Shown piece by piece: positions 31,213-38,572 of a DNA stretch of 40,197 nt. Position 1 is the first letter of the stretch. Each line of letters opens with the position of its first letter. Source of the DNA: DASQWC01 sp035640475 (GTDB taxonomy: Bacteria > Actinomycetota > JAICYB01); NCBI GenBank assembly GCA_035640475.1, contig DASQWC010000180.1, positions 1 through 40,197 of the forward strand, given 5' to 3'. A program made the translations under genes and the position numbers. The notes below the pieces were generated by a model, which saw only the letters and a program-made list of their open reading frames with translations, made no database searches and was not told the DNA's origin.

Positions 31213-31854
31213 CTACGCAGGGTTGCGGGCGCGGATGCGCTCGACGATGCCGCCCCACTTGAAGCGCTCCGAGGACTCGATGACGAAGCCGTGGCGCTCG
31301 ACCTGCTCGCGCGGGCGTCGCGTCATGTGGTCGCCGTCCATCCGCACAGAGATGAACTCGAAGACCTTTTGAAGGGCGTACACGAACATGTTCTCGCTCC
31401 GGATGTGATCGACGAGGAGCAGCCGTCCGTCCGGACGCAGCACGCGTTTCATCTCTCCAACGGCCGCGTCGGGATCCGGGATGTTGCACAGCGAAAACGT
31501 GCAAACCAACGAATCGAACGACCCGTCCGCGAAGGGAAGCTTGTGTGCGTCGCCTTCTCGCAGATCGGGCTTGTTCGCAAGCGATGCTGCTCTCGTTCGG
31601 GCTATCTCGAGCATGGATGGACTGAGATCGATCGCGGTCAGCCGGACGTCCGGGCCGTAATGCGGAAAGTTCAGGCCCGTGCCCACTGCGACCTCGAGCG
31701 TGTCGCCGGTGGCCTGGCCACAGGCCCACGATCGGTTGTCGGTACCAAAGACGTTGCGCTCGAACCAGCCGATCTGCTTGTCGTAGCTCGCCGACTGCTT
31801 GTTCCAGGCCTTGCGGCGCTTCGCGTTCTGCCGCTCGAGATCCGGCTGTGTCAC
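31213..31854 (-). CDS. Class I SAM-dependent methyltransferase (UbiE/PmtA-like)
   Basis: 213 residues. Motif I is LEVAVGTGLNFPHY (about 53-66), acidic loop AIDLSPSML (74-82), motif post-I DAHKLPFADGSFD, and motif IV-like LVCTFSLCNIPDPD. The short N-terminal helix with YDKQIGWFERN resembles phosphatidylethanolamine or menaquinone-type methyltransferases. The GTG start overlaps the stop of the upstream FMN-reductase gene by 4 bp, so the pair is coupled. The acceptor cannot be deduced; a lipid or quinone is plausible. Confidence 0.82.
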   Translation of the reverse strand: MTQPDLERQNAKRRKAWNKQSASYDKQIGWFERNVFGTDNRSWACGQATGDTLEVAVGTGLNFPHYGPDVRLTAIDLSPSMLEIARTRAASLANKPDLREGDAHKLPFADGSFDSLVCTFSLCNIPDPDAAVGEMKRVLRPDGRLLLVDHIRSENMFVYALQKVFEFISVRMDGDHMTRRPREQVERHGFVIESSERFKWGGIVERIRARNPA

Positions 31855-32420
31855 GTGCGCCAGCGCTCGATGAACGTCAGCACCTCATCGGCGATCGTGT
31901 TCAGCTGGAACGCGACCTTCTCGTCGACCGGCTCCCCTTCGGGCGTGAAGGCCTTGTCGTCGAGCGTATTGATGGCCGCGCCGAGCGGCGTCGGCCACCC
32001 GCGCAGCGAATGGACGATCGTTCGCAGGTGCTCGAGCGTCGCGACCACGCCCTGCCAGCCGGCGCCCGTCGCGATGCAGCCCACCGGCCGTCCGGCGAAG
32101 TACGGACGGCCGTCTTTCATCATGTCCTGCGTGTAGTCGAGGGCGTTCTTCATCAACCCGGCGACGCTGCCGTGGTAGGACGACGACCCGATGATGATGC
32201 CGTCGGCTTCCCGGAGGTCGGCGATCAGCTGCTCGGCGTCGGCCGTCCGCTCCGGGCGCTCGGGCGCGTAGTACGGGAGCTTCTCGAGATCGGCCCCCGC
32301 CCAGAGCTTCGTGCGGGCGCCTCGTTGCTCGCACGCGCGCAGCGCCAGCCGGACGGCGATCTCGGTCGTCGAGCCGGCGCGGGTCGTCCCGCCGATCCCC
32401 ACCACGTAGGGCTGCTGCAC
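31851..32420 (-). CDS. NADPH-dependent FMN reductase-like flavoprotein
   Basis: 189 residues from the GTG at 32420 (AGGA upstream at a loose spacing); an in-frame start at 32459 lies in the promoter region and is less likely. It is flavodoxin-like: the FMN phosphate loop GTTRAGSTTE follows the first strand (VVGIGG), then GIIIGSSSYHGSVAGLMKNALDY, and GRPVGCIATGAG. Such proteins reduce quinones, azo compounds or supply FMNH2 to oxygenases. It is coupled to a methyltransferase gene and divergent from an SDR gene. The physiological acceptor is unknown. Confidence 0.82.
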   Translation of the reverse strand: MQQPYVVGIGGTTRAGSTTEIAVRLALRACEQRGARTKLWAGADLEKLPYYAPERPERTADAEQLIADLREADGIIIGSSSYHGSVAGLMKNALDYTQDMMKDGRPYFAGRPVGCIATGAGWQGVVATLEHLRTIVHSLRGWPTPLGAAINTLDDKAFTPEGEPVDEKVAFQLNTIADEVLTFIERWRT

Positions 32421-32440
32421 GAACTGTTTCCTATTTCGAA

Positions 32441-32469
32441 TTGACGGTCCAGATAGCAAATCCTATACT
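32441..32469 (+). promoter_or_regulatory. Sigma70/SigA-type promoter TTGACG-N17-TATACT
   Basis: TTGACG at 32441-32446 and TATACT at 32464-32469 are separated by exactly 17 bp, the best housekeeping-type promoter seen in the window. It would start transcription near 32476 for the SDR-MOSC pair, with the ATG at 32513. The same segment read on the minus strand contains TGCTATCT (extended -10-like), possibly serving the divergent FMN-reductase gene. Confidence 0.7.
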
Positions 32470-32512
32470 TCGGGCCTGCGTCAGGTCAAGACCAACAGTT
32501 ACCGTGTGCGCC

Positions 32513-33313
32513 ATGCCAAATCCTGATCCTTTCGACGTCTCCGGGCGGGTCGTGGTCATCACCGGCGCTGCCTCGGGGATCGGCGAGGCGACGGCGAAGG
32601 TGCTGGCAGGAGCCGGCGCCAAGGTCGTTGCCGCCGACCTGGACGAGGGCGGCGCGTCGAAGACGGCGGACGCCATCGCAAGCGACGGCGGGACGGCCAT
32701 CGGCGTCCCCTGCAACGTCGCCGTCCGTGCCGAGGTGGACGGGACTGTCGACGCAGCCGTCGACACCTACGGGCGGCTCGACGCGATCTGCAACGTTGCC
32801 GGGATCCCGCTGGACCGCCTCATCGCCGACGCGGCTGAGGAGGAGCTCGACCGCATCATCGCCGTCAACCTCAAAGGAGTGTTCTTCGGCTGCCAGGCGG
32901 CCGTTCGCGTGATGACGCCGCAGCGATCCGGCTCGATCATCAACGTTGCGTCCTCGGGTATCGATGCGCCGGCCAAGGGCTACGGCCTCTATGCAATGAC
33001 GAAGGCCGGCGTCGCCATGCTGACGAAGTCACTCGCCGTCGAAGCCGGGCCGCTCGGTATCCGCGTGAACGCGATCGCACCCGGCGCGACGATCACGCCG
33101 TTCACCGAACGTCACCTCTACGGGCCCGACGGCAAGATGAAGACCGAGTACTACGACAAGTTCGTCGAGGCGATGCGCAAACAATCGCCGCTCGGCCTCG
33201 TCGGCGACCCGATCGACCAGGCCTACCTGATCCAGTACTTGATCTCGGACGCCGCTCGGTTCTGTACTGGAGCGATCTGGCGGTCGAACGGAGGGCAGAC
33301 CTTCTCGTGGTGA
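32513..33313 (+). CDS. Short-chain dehydrogenase/reductase
   Basis: 266 residues from the ATG at 32513 (MPNPDPFDVSGRVVVIT). The open frame back to 32441 runs through the promoter and is not used. The classical SDR set is present: TGAASGIG (17-24), Asp42 after the second strand (favouring NAD), Ser147/148, Tyr160 and Lys164. The NNAG motif reads NVAG (94-97). The C-terminal loop (PFTERHLYGPDGKMKTEYYDK) is long, suggesting a bulky substrate. It is coupled to a MOSC-domain gene. Substrate unknown; a lipid or steroid alcohol would suit the region. Confidence 0.85.
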   Translation: MPNPDPFDVSGRVVVITGAASGIGEATAKVLAGAGAKVVAADLDEGGASKTADAIASDGGTAIGVPCNVAVRAEVDGTVDAAVDTYGRLDAICNVAGIPLDRLIADAAEEELDRIIAVNLKGVFFGCQAAVRVMTPQRSGSIINVASSGIDAPAKGYGLYAMTKAGVAMLTKSLAVEAGPLGIRVNAIAPGATITPFTERHLYGPDGKMKTEYYDKFVEAMRKQSPLGLVGDPIDQAYLIQYLISDAARFCTGAIWRSNGGQTFSW

Positions 33314-34158
33314 CGGGCACGGTCACGCAGCTGTGGCGCTATCCCGTCAAGTCGATGCTCGGCGAACGGCTCGACGAAGCCTCGATCGGCGAGCACGGCG
33401 TTGCCGGGGACAGAGCGTTCGCGCTCATCGATACCGAGACGGGCAAGGTGTGCAGCGCGAAGCGCCACGATCTGTACGGGAAGCTGTTCGAGTTCCGGGC
33501 CGAGCTGGTTTCCGAAGATCCGCTCACCGCACGCATCACGTTCCCGGATGGGAGCGTGGCCACAACGAGCGATCCAGATGTCTCCGACCGGCTCTCGAAG
33601 GTGTTCGAACGGCCCGTGACGCTGTCGTCGACGGCCCCACCCAATGCCAAGCTCGAGGAGATCTGGGACGAGTCCAAAGGACCTCGGATGTACGGGCCGC
33701 GTGTGGACGAGCACGACGGCCAGACGGTCATCGAGATGGGCACGTCGTTCGCGTTGCCCGGCGACTTCTTCGACTTCTGCGCCATTCACTTACTGACGAC
33801 GAACACAGTCGACGAACTGAAGAAGCTGGAGCCCGACGTCGCCTTCGACGTCCGGCGCTTCCGGCCGAACATCGTCGTCGAGGTGCCCGACGACTCCGGG
33901 TTCGTCGAGAACGGCTGGTCCTCGGTCCGCGTCGGCGACCTCGAGCTCAACACGCTCATGCCGGTACCGAGATGCGTGATGACGACGCTGCCCCAAGACG
34001 AGCTGCCGAAGGACACGCGCGTGCTGCGCTCGGCCGCGAAGCACAACATGATCGAGGCCGGGCCGCTCGGTCCGATGCCGTGCACCGGCCTCTACATGGC
34101 CGTCGGCGCCGGCGCGACGATCCGCGTCGGCGACGGCGTGACGGCCGACGCGGGCTAA
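33310..34158 (+). CDS. MOSC-domain (molybdenum cofactor sulfurase C-terminal) protein
   Basis: 282 residues from the GTG at 33310, giving the GTGA coupling with the SDR gene; a GTG one codon earlier is equally possible. The N-terminal beta-barrel domain begins QLWRYPVKSMLGE, then GVAGDRAFALIDTETGKVCSAKR. The MOSC core has RRFRPNIVVEV and the conserved cysteine in PVPRCVMTT (Cys222). MOSC proteins bind a Mo cofactor or handle sulfur; relatives include the YcbX/mARC-type reductases of N-hydroxylated compounds. The tail overlaps the convergent SHOCT gene by 4 bp. Confidence 0.86.
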   Translation: MTGTVTQLWRYPVKSMLGERLDEASIGEHGVAGDRAFALIDTETGKVCSAKRHDLYGKLFEFRAELVSEDPLTARITFPDGSVATTSDPDVSDRLSKVFERPVTLSSTAPPNAKLEEIWDESKGPRMYGPRVDEHDGQTVIEMGTSFALPGDFFDFCAIHLLTTNTVDELKKLEPDVAFDVRRFRPNIVVEVPDDSGFVENGWSSVRVGDLELNTLMPVPRCVMTTLPQDELPKDTRVLRSAAKHNMIEAGPLGPMPCTGLYMAVGAGATIRVGDGVTADAG

Positions 34159-34164
34159 GCCCGC
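34150..34164. terminator. Short GC-rich hairpin containing both convergent stop codons
   Basis: GCGGGCT-A-AGCCCGC is a perfect 7-bp inverted repeat. The TAA stop of the MOSC gene (34156-34158) and the TAG stop of the SHOCT gene (34157-34155) lie in its centre. There is no T-tract on either side, so it would be at best a weak bidirectional terminator or a 3' end stabiliser. Confidence 0.4.
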
Positions 34165-34430
34165 AGCGCGTCTCGTCGCGCCTTGAACTCCTTCTCGTCG
34201 ATGTCGCCTTTGGCGAAGCGCTCCTCGAGAATCGCCATCGGCTCCCGGATGCCTCCGGCCGGGGGCCGGTTGATCAGCATTCGGGTAATCACGACGGCTC
34301 CCGCCACGAGGAGACCGACCATCAAGAGCCCGAAGAGCGGGCCGAACCAGAAGTCGTGGTGGCGTTCGAAGACCGGGCCGAAGATGCGGCCGCCCTCCGG
34401 ACCAATCCGTTGCGCGAGCTCGAGCAACAT
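34155..34430 (-). CDS. SHOCT-domain small membrane protein
   Basis: 91 residues. There is one strong membrane segment (FGPLFGLLMVGLLVAGAVVIT, about 29-49) and a C-terminal SHOCT domain with EPMAILEERFAKGDIDEKEFKAR (64-86), the standard short helical-hairpin motif. SHOCT proteins typically oligomerise or anchor other domains; the function is unknown. The ATG is preceded by AAAGGAGGCAC on the minus strand, a good Shine-Dalgarno. The gene is divergent from the response-regulator gene and shares its regulatory region, so the two-component system may control it. Confidence 0.85.
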   Translation of the reverse strand: MLLELAQRIGPEGGRIFGPVFERHHDFWFGPLFGLLMVGLLVAGAVVITRMLINRPPAGGIREPMAILEERFAKGDIDEKEFKARRDALRA

Positions 34431-34467
34431 GTGCCTCCTTTCGGTTGCCGGCAGCGTACGGCCGGTC

Positions 34468-34508
34468 CCGTTAGTCCACCGTTAGGGCCGCTCACCTCGG
34501 CCTAACGG
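34468..34508. promoter_or_regulatory. Direct repeat CCGTTAG (11-bp period) plus inverted copy: likely response-regulator boxes
   Basis: CCGTTAG occurs at 34468-34474 and 34479-34485, exactly 11 bp apart, the periodicity used by OmpR/PhoB-type regulators for tandem half-sites. A third copy lies inverted at 34502-34508 (CTAACGG); with the second it forms an 8-bp-arm inverted repeat (CCGTTAGG...CCTAACGG). The cluster sits between the divergent SHOCT and response-regulator genes, so autoregulation by the adjacent regulator is likely. Confidence 0.6.
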
Positions 34509-34532
34509 GCCCTGGGGCATCATCGAGACGGA

Positions 34533-35210
34533 ATGCGGATCCTTGTCGTCGAGGACGAAGAAGACCTGGCCCGGGCCATCGCCACCGGCCTGCGCCGCGA
34601 AGGCTATGCCGTCGATCTCGTGCACGACGGCAACGACGCCCTCGACAAACTCCGGCTTTATCCCTACGACCTCATCTGCCTCGACTTGAACCTTCCCGGC
34701 GTGGACGGCCGCGAGATCGCCCGCAGCGCACGCAACCAAAGCGCGTCGGCAGAAGGTCCGCGCATCCTGATGGTCACCGCGCGCGACACGGTCGAAGACC
34801 GCGTCGGGGGGCTCGACGACGGTGCCGACGACTACCTCGTCAAGCCCTTCGACTACCGGGAGCTCTCCGCACGGGTTCGTGCCGTGCTTCGACGGCCGAC
34901 CGCGGACGGCGGCGGCGTCTTGCGCGTCGGCTCACTCGAGCTCGACGCGGCCCGGCACGAAGCCAGCGATGCCGGACGCCCGCTGAAGCTGACGCCGAAG
35001 GAGTTCGCTCTGCTCCGCTACTTCATGTCGCGCGCCGGTGAAGTGCTGTCGCAGGAGGAGTTGCTGGAGCACGTCTGGGACGAGAACGCAGACTTGTTCT
35101 CGTCGTCCCGCGTGCGCGTCGCCGTTATGGGCTTGCGCCGCAAGCTCGGCGACGACCAGCCGATCGAGACGGTCGTGGGACGCGGGTACCGGCTCCGCGA
35201 AGACAACTGA
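34533..35210 (+). CDS. OmpR-family response regulator
   Basis: 225 residues. The receiver domain (1-118) has acidic pocket EDEED, phosphoacceptor Asp51 (CLDLNLPG), Thr82 (MVTARD) and Lys104 (LVKPFDY). A winged-helix output domain follows (about 128-223: LTPKEFALLRYFM, RVRVAVMGLRRKLGDD, VVGRGYRL). The start is ATG at 34533 (MRILVVEDEED). It overlaps the sensor kinase by one base (TGATG). Candidate binding sites lie just upstream. The downstream YceI, HtrA and dioxygenase-like genes on the same strand suggest an envelope-stress regulon. Confidence 0.92.
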   Translation: MRILVVEDEEDLARAIATGLRREGYAVDLVHDGNDALDKLRLYPYDLICLDLNLPGVDGREIARSARNQSASAEGPRILMVTARDTVEDRVGGLDDGADDYLVKPFDYRELSARVRAVLRRPTADGGGVLRVGSLELDAARHEASDAGRPLKLTPKEFALLRYFMSRAGEVLSQEELLEHVWDENADLFSSSRVRVAVMGLRRKLGDDQPIETVVGRGYRLREDN

Positions 35211-36415
35211 TGGATCGCTGGCCCGAGGTCGTCCGGTCGATCCGTTTCCGTTTCGCGGTCTTGTACTCCGTCGTGCTGTTCGGGCTCGCATCGCTCGTGG
35301 TCGGCGGCCTGTACATCGGCCTGCGCTCTGCGCTGCGCGAAGAACCGGTCGCCCACGGTTTCGCGGCGCGCGGGCTCGTTCCCGGCCCGGACGGCCGTCT
35401 GCGCCCGTTCGTGCTCACCGACTACCGCGACTTCGAGCGCGCGGTCAACGAACGCACGCTCGACCAGCTGCGGCGCCTGTCGTTCGGTGCTCTGGGCGGC
35501 CTGTTCGTCGCGAGCTTGTGCGTCGGCTGGGTCATCTCGGGGCGCGTCCTGCGTCCCATCGGCCGGATCACCAACGTCGCGCGTGACATTCAAGCGGCCG
35601 ACCTGTCTCGACGCATCCAGCTCGATGGACCCGAGGACGAGCTGAAACGCCTGGCGGACACGTTCGACGAGATGCTCGGACGGCTCGAAGGCGCCTTCAA
35701 TACGCAACGGCAGTTCGTCGCCGATGCCTCGCATGAGCTGCGCAACCCTCTCGCGACGCTGCGAACGAACCTCGATCTCGTCCCGGACGCACCCACACCG
35801 GAGGAGAGCCGGGCACTGCTCGCCGCCGCGCAACGCGCCGCCGAACGGATGAGCCGGCTCGTCGAGGACCTGCTCGTGCTCGCGCGAGAAGGAACGCCGG
35901 CCGAATTGCGGCAGCCGGTCGATCTCGCAGAAGCGGGCGGCCAGGTCGTGGAGGAGTTCGCGGCGCGTGCCGCGACCCGAGACATCGAGCTCCGCGGGCC
36001 GTCCGGAGCGGTGACGGTGACCGCGGATCCGGACGCCGTCAAGCGCGCGCTCGCGAATCTCGTCGACAACGCCGTCCGCCTGGCGCCGGAAGGATCGGCG
36101 GTCGACGTCGACGTCGGAACGAACGGAGCGTGGGCGTGGATGGCCGTCTCCGATACCGGGCCGGGGCTCACGTCCGACGACGCGTCGCACGTCTTCGACC
36201 GGTTCTGGCGAGCCGACACCGCGCGCACGCGCGCGGGCGGCGGCGCCGGGCTGGGATTGGCCATCGTCCGGCAGATCGCCGAGTCGCACGGTGGAGCCGC
36301 ACGCGTGTTCACGAACGGCCGCGGCTCTTCGTTTGTTGTGTGGCTGCCGCTGGGCTCCCAAACGGGAATACCGCCCGGCTACTCACCGGTTACCGTTCGC
36401 GACGCGACTGCCTAA
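35210..36415 (+). CDS. Membrane sensor histidine kinase (class I)
   Basis: 401 residues. Transmembrane segments are at about 13-37 and 93-111, with a short (about 55-residue) extracytoplasmic loop between. A HAMP domain (112-165) follows, then the H-box ASHELRNPLATLR with His175. The ATPase domain has N-box LVDNAVRLAP, G1 DTGPGL and G2 GAGLGLAIV, ending GGAARVFTNGRGSSFVVWLPL. The small sensor loop, rich in Arg and Pro, has no recognisable domain. It should phosphorylate Asp51 of the preceding regulator. The first 10-12 residues look cytoplasmic. Confidence 0.92.
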   Translation: MDRWPEVVRSIRFRFAVLYSVVLFGLASLVVGGLYIGLRSALREEPVAHGFAARGLVPGPDGRLRPFVLTDYRDFERAVNERTLDQLRRLSFGALGGLFVASLCVGWVISGRVLRPIGRITNVARDIQAADLSRRIQLDGPEDELKRLADTFDEMLGRLEGAFNTQRQFVADASHELRNPLATLRTNLDLVPDAPTPEESRALLAAAQRAAERMSRLVEDLLVLAREGTPAELRQPVDLAEAGGQVVEEFAARAATRDIELRGPSGAVTVTADPDAVKRALANLVDNAVRLAPEGSAVDVDVGTNGAWAWMAVSDTGPGLTSDDASHVFDRFWRADTARTRAGGGAGLGLAIVRQIAESHGGAARVFTNGRGSSFVVWLPLGSQTGIPPGYSPVTVRDATA

Positions 36416-36417
36416 CA

Positions 36418-36434
36418 GCGCGCTGACGGCGCGC
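36418..36434. other. GC-rich hairpin after the kinase stop
   Basis: GCGCGC-TGACG-GCGCGC lies 3 bp after the kinase TAA and 36 bp before the YceI start. It may attenuate or stabilise the transcript between the two-component genes and the downstream envelope genes. No T-tract follows, so full termination is unlikely. Confidence 0.35.
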
Positions 36435-36470
36435 ATGGTTGCCTGCACGTCCCCGATCAGGAGCAAACAC

Positions 36471-37148
36471 ATGTCAAGACGAATCGCGCTCATCGCCTTG
36501 GTCTCGGCCGTCGTCCTGGCCGGCGGCGGCTACGGCGTCTTCGCGTTGATGAGCGGCGGCGGCCCGGAACCCGTCGCACTGTCGAGCCCGAGCGCAGGCG
36601 GCGACGAGCTGCCGGAAGGAAGCTGGTCGATCAGCACGGCCGACTCCGTCGTCGGGTACCGCGTCCGGGAGAAGCTCGCGTTCCTCCCCGCCCCCAACGA
36701 CGCCGTCGGGCGGACGTCGGCCGTCTCCGGAAACCTCGTCATCGACGGCCTGACGGTGAGATCGGTCGACGTCACCGCCGACCTGCAGCAGCTGCGCAGC
36801 GACCGTGACATGCGCGACCGACGGATCCGCGAGCTCGGCCTCGAAACGGACCGCTTACCGGACGCGCGGTTCGTGCTGACCGAACCGATCTCATTCGACG
36901 CTCGGCCTGCCGCCGGACGACGTGTGACCCGCACCGTCACGGGCGAGCTCACCCTGCACGGCGTCACGCGAAAGGTCAGCCTTCCGGTCCGGGCCCAATG
37001 GTCGTCCGGACGCATCGAGGTCATCGGGAGCCTGGAGATCCAATTCGCCGACTACGACATCGAGCAGATCCGCCTCAACCAGGTCACGACCGAGGACCAC
37101 GGCACGATGGAGCTGAAGCTTGTCTTCGTTCCCGGCTCCGGGAGCTAA
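36471..37148 (+). CDS. YceI-family secreted/anchored lipocalin-like protein
   Basis: 225 residues from the ATG at 36471, which has AGGAG at about 8 bp; the longer frame upstream is not supported. An N-terminal hydrophobic segment (IALIALVSAVVLAGGGYGVFAL) anchors or exports it. The YceI beta-barrel then runs from EGSWSIST to the end: GNLVIDGLTVRSVDVTADL, RDMRDRRIRELGLETDRLPDA, GELTLHGVTRKVSLPV and IQFADYDIE. YceI proteins bind polyisoprenoid lipids and are stress- or pH-linked. The place after the two-component system and before HtrA fits an envelope-stress role. Confidence 0.88.
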   Translation: MSRRIALIALVSAVVLAGGGYGVFALMSGGGPEPVALSSPSAGGDELPEGSWSISTADSVVGYRVREKLAFLPAPNDAVGRTSAVSGNLVIDGLTVRSVDVTADLQQLRSDRDMRDRRIRELGLETDRLPDARFVLTEPISFDARPAAGRRVTRTVTGELTLHGVTRKVSLPVRAQWSSGRIEVIGSLEIQFADYDIEQIRLNQVTTEDHGTMELKLVFVPGSGS

Positions 37149-37208
37149 CGTCGCCCTGACAGCCCGGTTGCCAGTCTGGGCACCGGAGCTCGTCATGAGG
37201 AGTCGCTG

Positions 37209-37433
37209 ATGCGCAAACTGCTGGCCGCCGCCGGGCTCGCGCTGGCGGGGTTGCTGTTCGGTGTCGGGCTGGGGCGCTCGTCGGTGACGGCAAGTCCACC
37301 GGCTGTCCCCGCCATCGTGGAGCAGTCCGCTCCTCCCGACGGCTTCATGCGCGTCCTCGACGACGACACCGAGGACCCCAACTGCCACGAAGACGAAGTA
37401 GCCTCCACGCACACCGTCCAAAGGAGTGCGTAA
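37209..37433 (+). CDS. Small secreted or membrane-anchored protein of unknown function
   Basis: 74 residues. GAGGAG stands 6 bp before the ATG. The N-terminus (LLAAAGLALAGLLFGVGLG) is a signal peptide or single anchor. The remainder is Pro- and Asp-rich, with DDDTEDPNCHEDE near the end holding Cys59 and His60 among acidic residues, a possible metal site. I do not recognise a family. The TAA stop is 4 bp before the HtrA ATG, so it is co-transcribed and possibly co-translated with the protease. Confidence 0.65.
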   Translation: MRKLLAAAGLALAGLLFGVGLGRSSVTASPPAVPAIVEQSAPPDGFMRVLDDDTEDPNCHEDEVASTHTVQRSA

Positions 37434-37437
37434 GGCA

Positions 37438-38562
37438 ATGACCGACCTAACCGATCCCGGCCCGGGCAGCCCCCAACCGCCAATGCCCAGCGAAGGGTCC
37501 GCCGACCTCGCCGCCGGCGATCTCGGCGGGCCCTCCGGGCCGGGTTCGCGCCAGTCACAAGGAGTCGCTACGCTCCATCCTGAAAAGCGGCGACTGACTC
37601 TGGCCGTCGCCATCGGCATCGCGCTCGCTTCGCTTGGGTTCGCCGGCGGCGTGCTCGCGACGCGGACGCCGCCCGAGGCGACGCCGGTCGCATCGCAAAC
37701 TGCCGACCTGGGAAACGAGCCGGTCGAGCGCGTCGCGCAGATCCTGCTGCCGTCGGTCGTCGAGATTCGCTCCGGACTCGGCGGCGGCTCCGGCGTAATC
37801 TACAAGCCGAACGGCTACATCCTCACCGCCGCCCACGTCGTCGGACAGAACGAGACCGTCACGATCCGTCTCGCCGACGGCACGCGTCTGGAAGGCAAGG
37901 TGCTCGGCCGCGACACCGGGCGCGACATCGCGGTCGTCAAGGTGAACAGAAACCGCCTCCGTGCTGCGCGCATCGCGCGCGGGCAGCCGCGGATCGGCCA
38001 GCTCGCCGTCGCGATCGGGAGCCCGTTCGGTCTGCGAGACAGCGTGACGGCGGGTGTGATCAGCGGTGTCGGCCGAACGCTGCCGACCGGTGAAGCGATC
38101 GTCGATGCGATCCAAACGGATGCGCCGGTGAACCCCGGCAACTCGGGTGGTCCCCTTGCCGATCGCCTCGGACGAGTCATCGGCATCAACGTCGCCGTCC
38201 GCGGAAACGGCGACAGCGTCGCGTTCGCGGTCCCGATCGACGTCGCCATGGAGACCGTGCAACGGCTCGAGAAGGGACAGGACCCGGCTCCGGTCGCATA
38301 CCTCGGCGTCACGGGAACCGATCCGTCGACGGGCCCGGGAGGCGCGCTCGTCACCGACGTCCAGGCAGACACACCGGCCGGCAAAGTGGGGATCAAGCCA
38401 GGCGATCTCATCACCGCTATCGACGGCAAGCGCGTGACATCCATGTCGGAGCTGGCCTCTGAGATCCGCAAACGCTCGCCCGGCGACAAGGTAGTCCTCT
38501 CCTTTACGCGCGGCGAAACGCCTCACAAGGCGACGGTGGTGCTCGGCGAACGAAGCGGGTAG
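37438..38562 (+). CDS. HtrA/DegP-like membrane-anchored serine protease with PDZ domain
   Basis: 374 residues from the ATG at 37438; AAGGAG lies 11 bp upstream, so an in-frame GTG at 37426 is a weaker option. An acidic, Pro/Gly-rich cytoplasmic tail (1-40) leads to a membrane anchor (about 53-75), and then the trypsin-like domain with His133 (LTAAHVV), Asp163 (GRDIAVVKV) and Ser236 (GNSGGPL). One PDZ domain follows (about 290-370: GVKPGD-like GIKPGDLITAIDGKRV). It probably degrades misfolded envelope proteins. The 34-bp repeat lies in frame within the tail-anchor linker, coding for QSQGVATLHPE (39-49), an apparent insertion at a permissive spot. Confidence 0.92.
   Translation: MTDLTDPGPGSPQPPMPSEGSADLAAGDLGGPSGPGSRQSQGVATLHPEKRRLTLAVAIGIALASLGFAGGVLATRTPPEATPVASQTADLGNEPVERVAQILLPSVVEIRSGLGGGSGVIYKPNGYILTAAHVVGQNETVTIRLADGTRLEGKVLGRDTGRDIAVVKVNRNRLRAARIARGQPRIGQLAVAIGSPFGLRDSVTAGVISGVGRTLPTGEAIVDAIQTDAPVNPGNSGGPLADRLGRVIGINVAVRGNGDSVAFAVPIDVAMETVQRLEKGQDPAPVAYLGVTGTDPSTGPGGALVTDVQADTPAGKVGIKPGDLITAIDGKRVTSMSELASEIRKRSPGDKVVLSFTRGETPHKATVVLGERSG
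37551..37584 (-). repeat. 34-bp dispersed repeat, copy B (inverted relative to copy A)
   Basis: The reverse complement of these bases matches 10903-10936 at 33 of 34 positions. This copy is entirely inside the HtrA coding region, in frame between the acidic tail and the membrane anchor, and keeps that gene open. On the same repeat strand ipdC uses another frame and the LVIVD gene uses the opposite strand, so the repeat is coding in three different frames. Confidence 0.85.
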
Positions 38563-38572
38563 AACGTCAGCG

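Noticed and set aside
35018..36361. 447-residue minus-strand open frame opposite the histidine kinase
   Set aside because: It is the antisense shadow of the kinase, which has all H, N and G boxes.
37197..37206. GAGGAGTCGC resembling part of the 34-bp repeat
   Set aside because: The similarity is about 10 bases and the segment is explained as the ribosome-binding site of the small gene at 37209.
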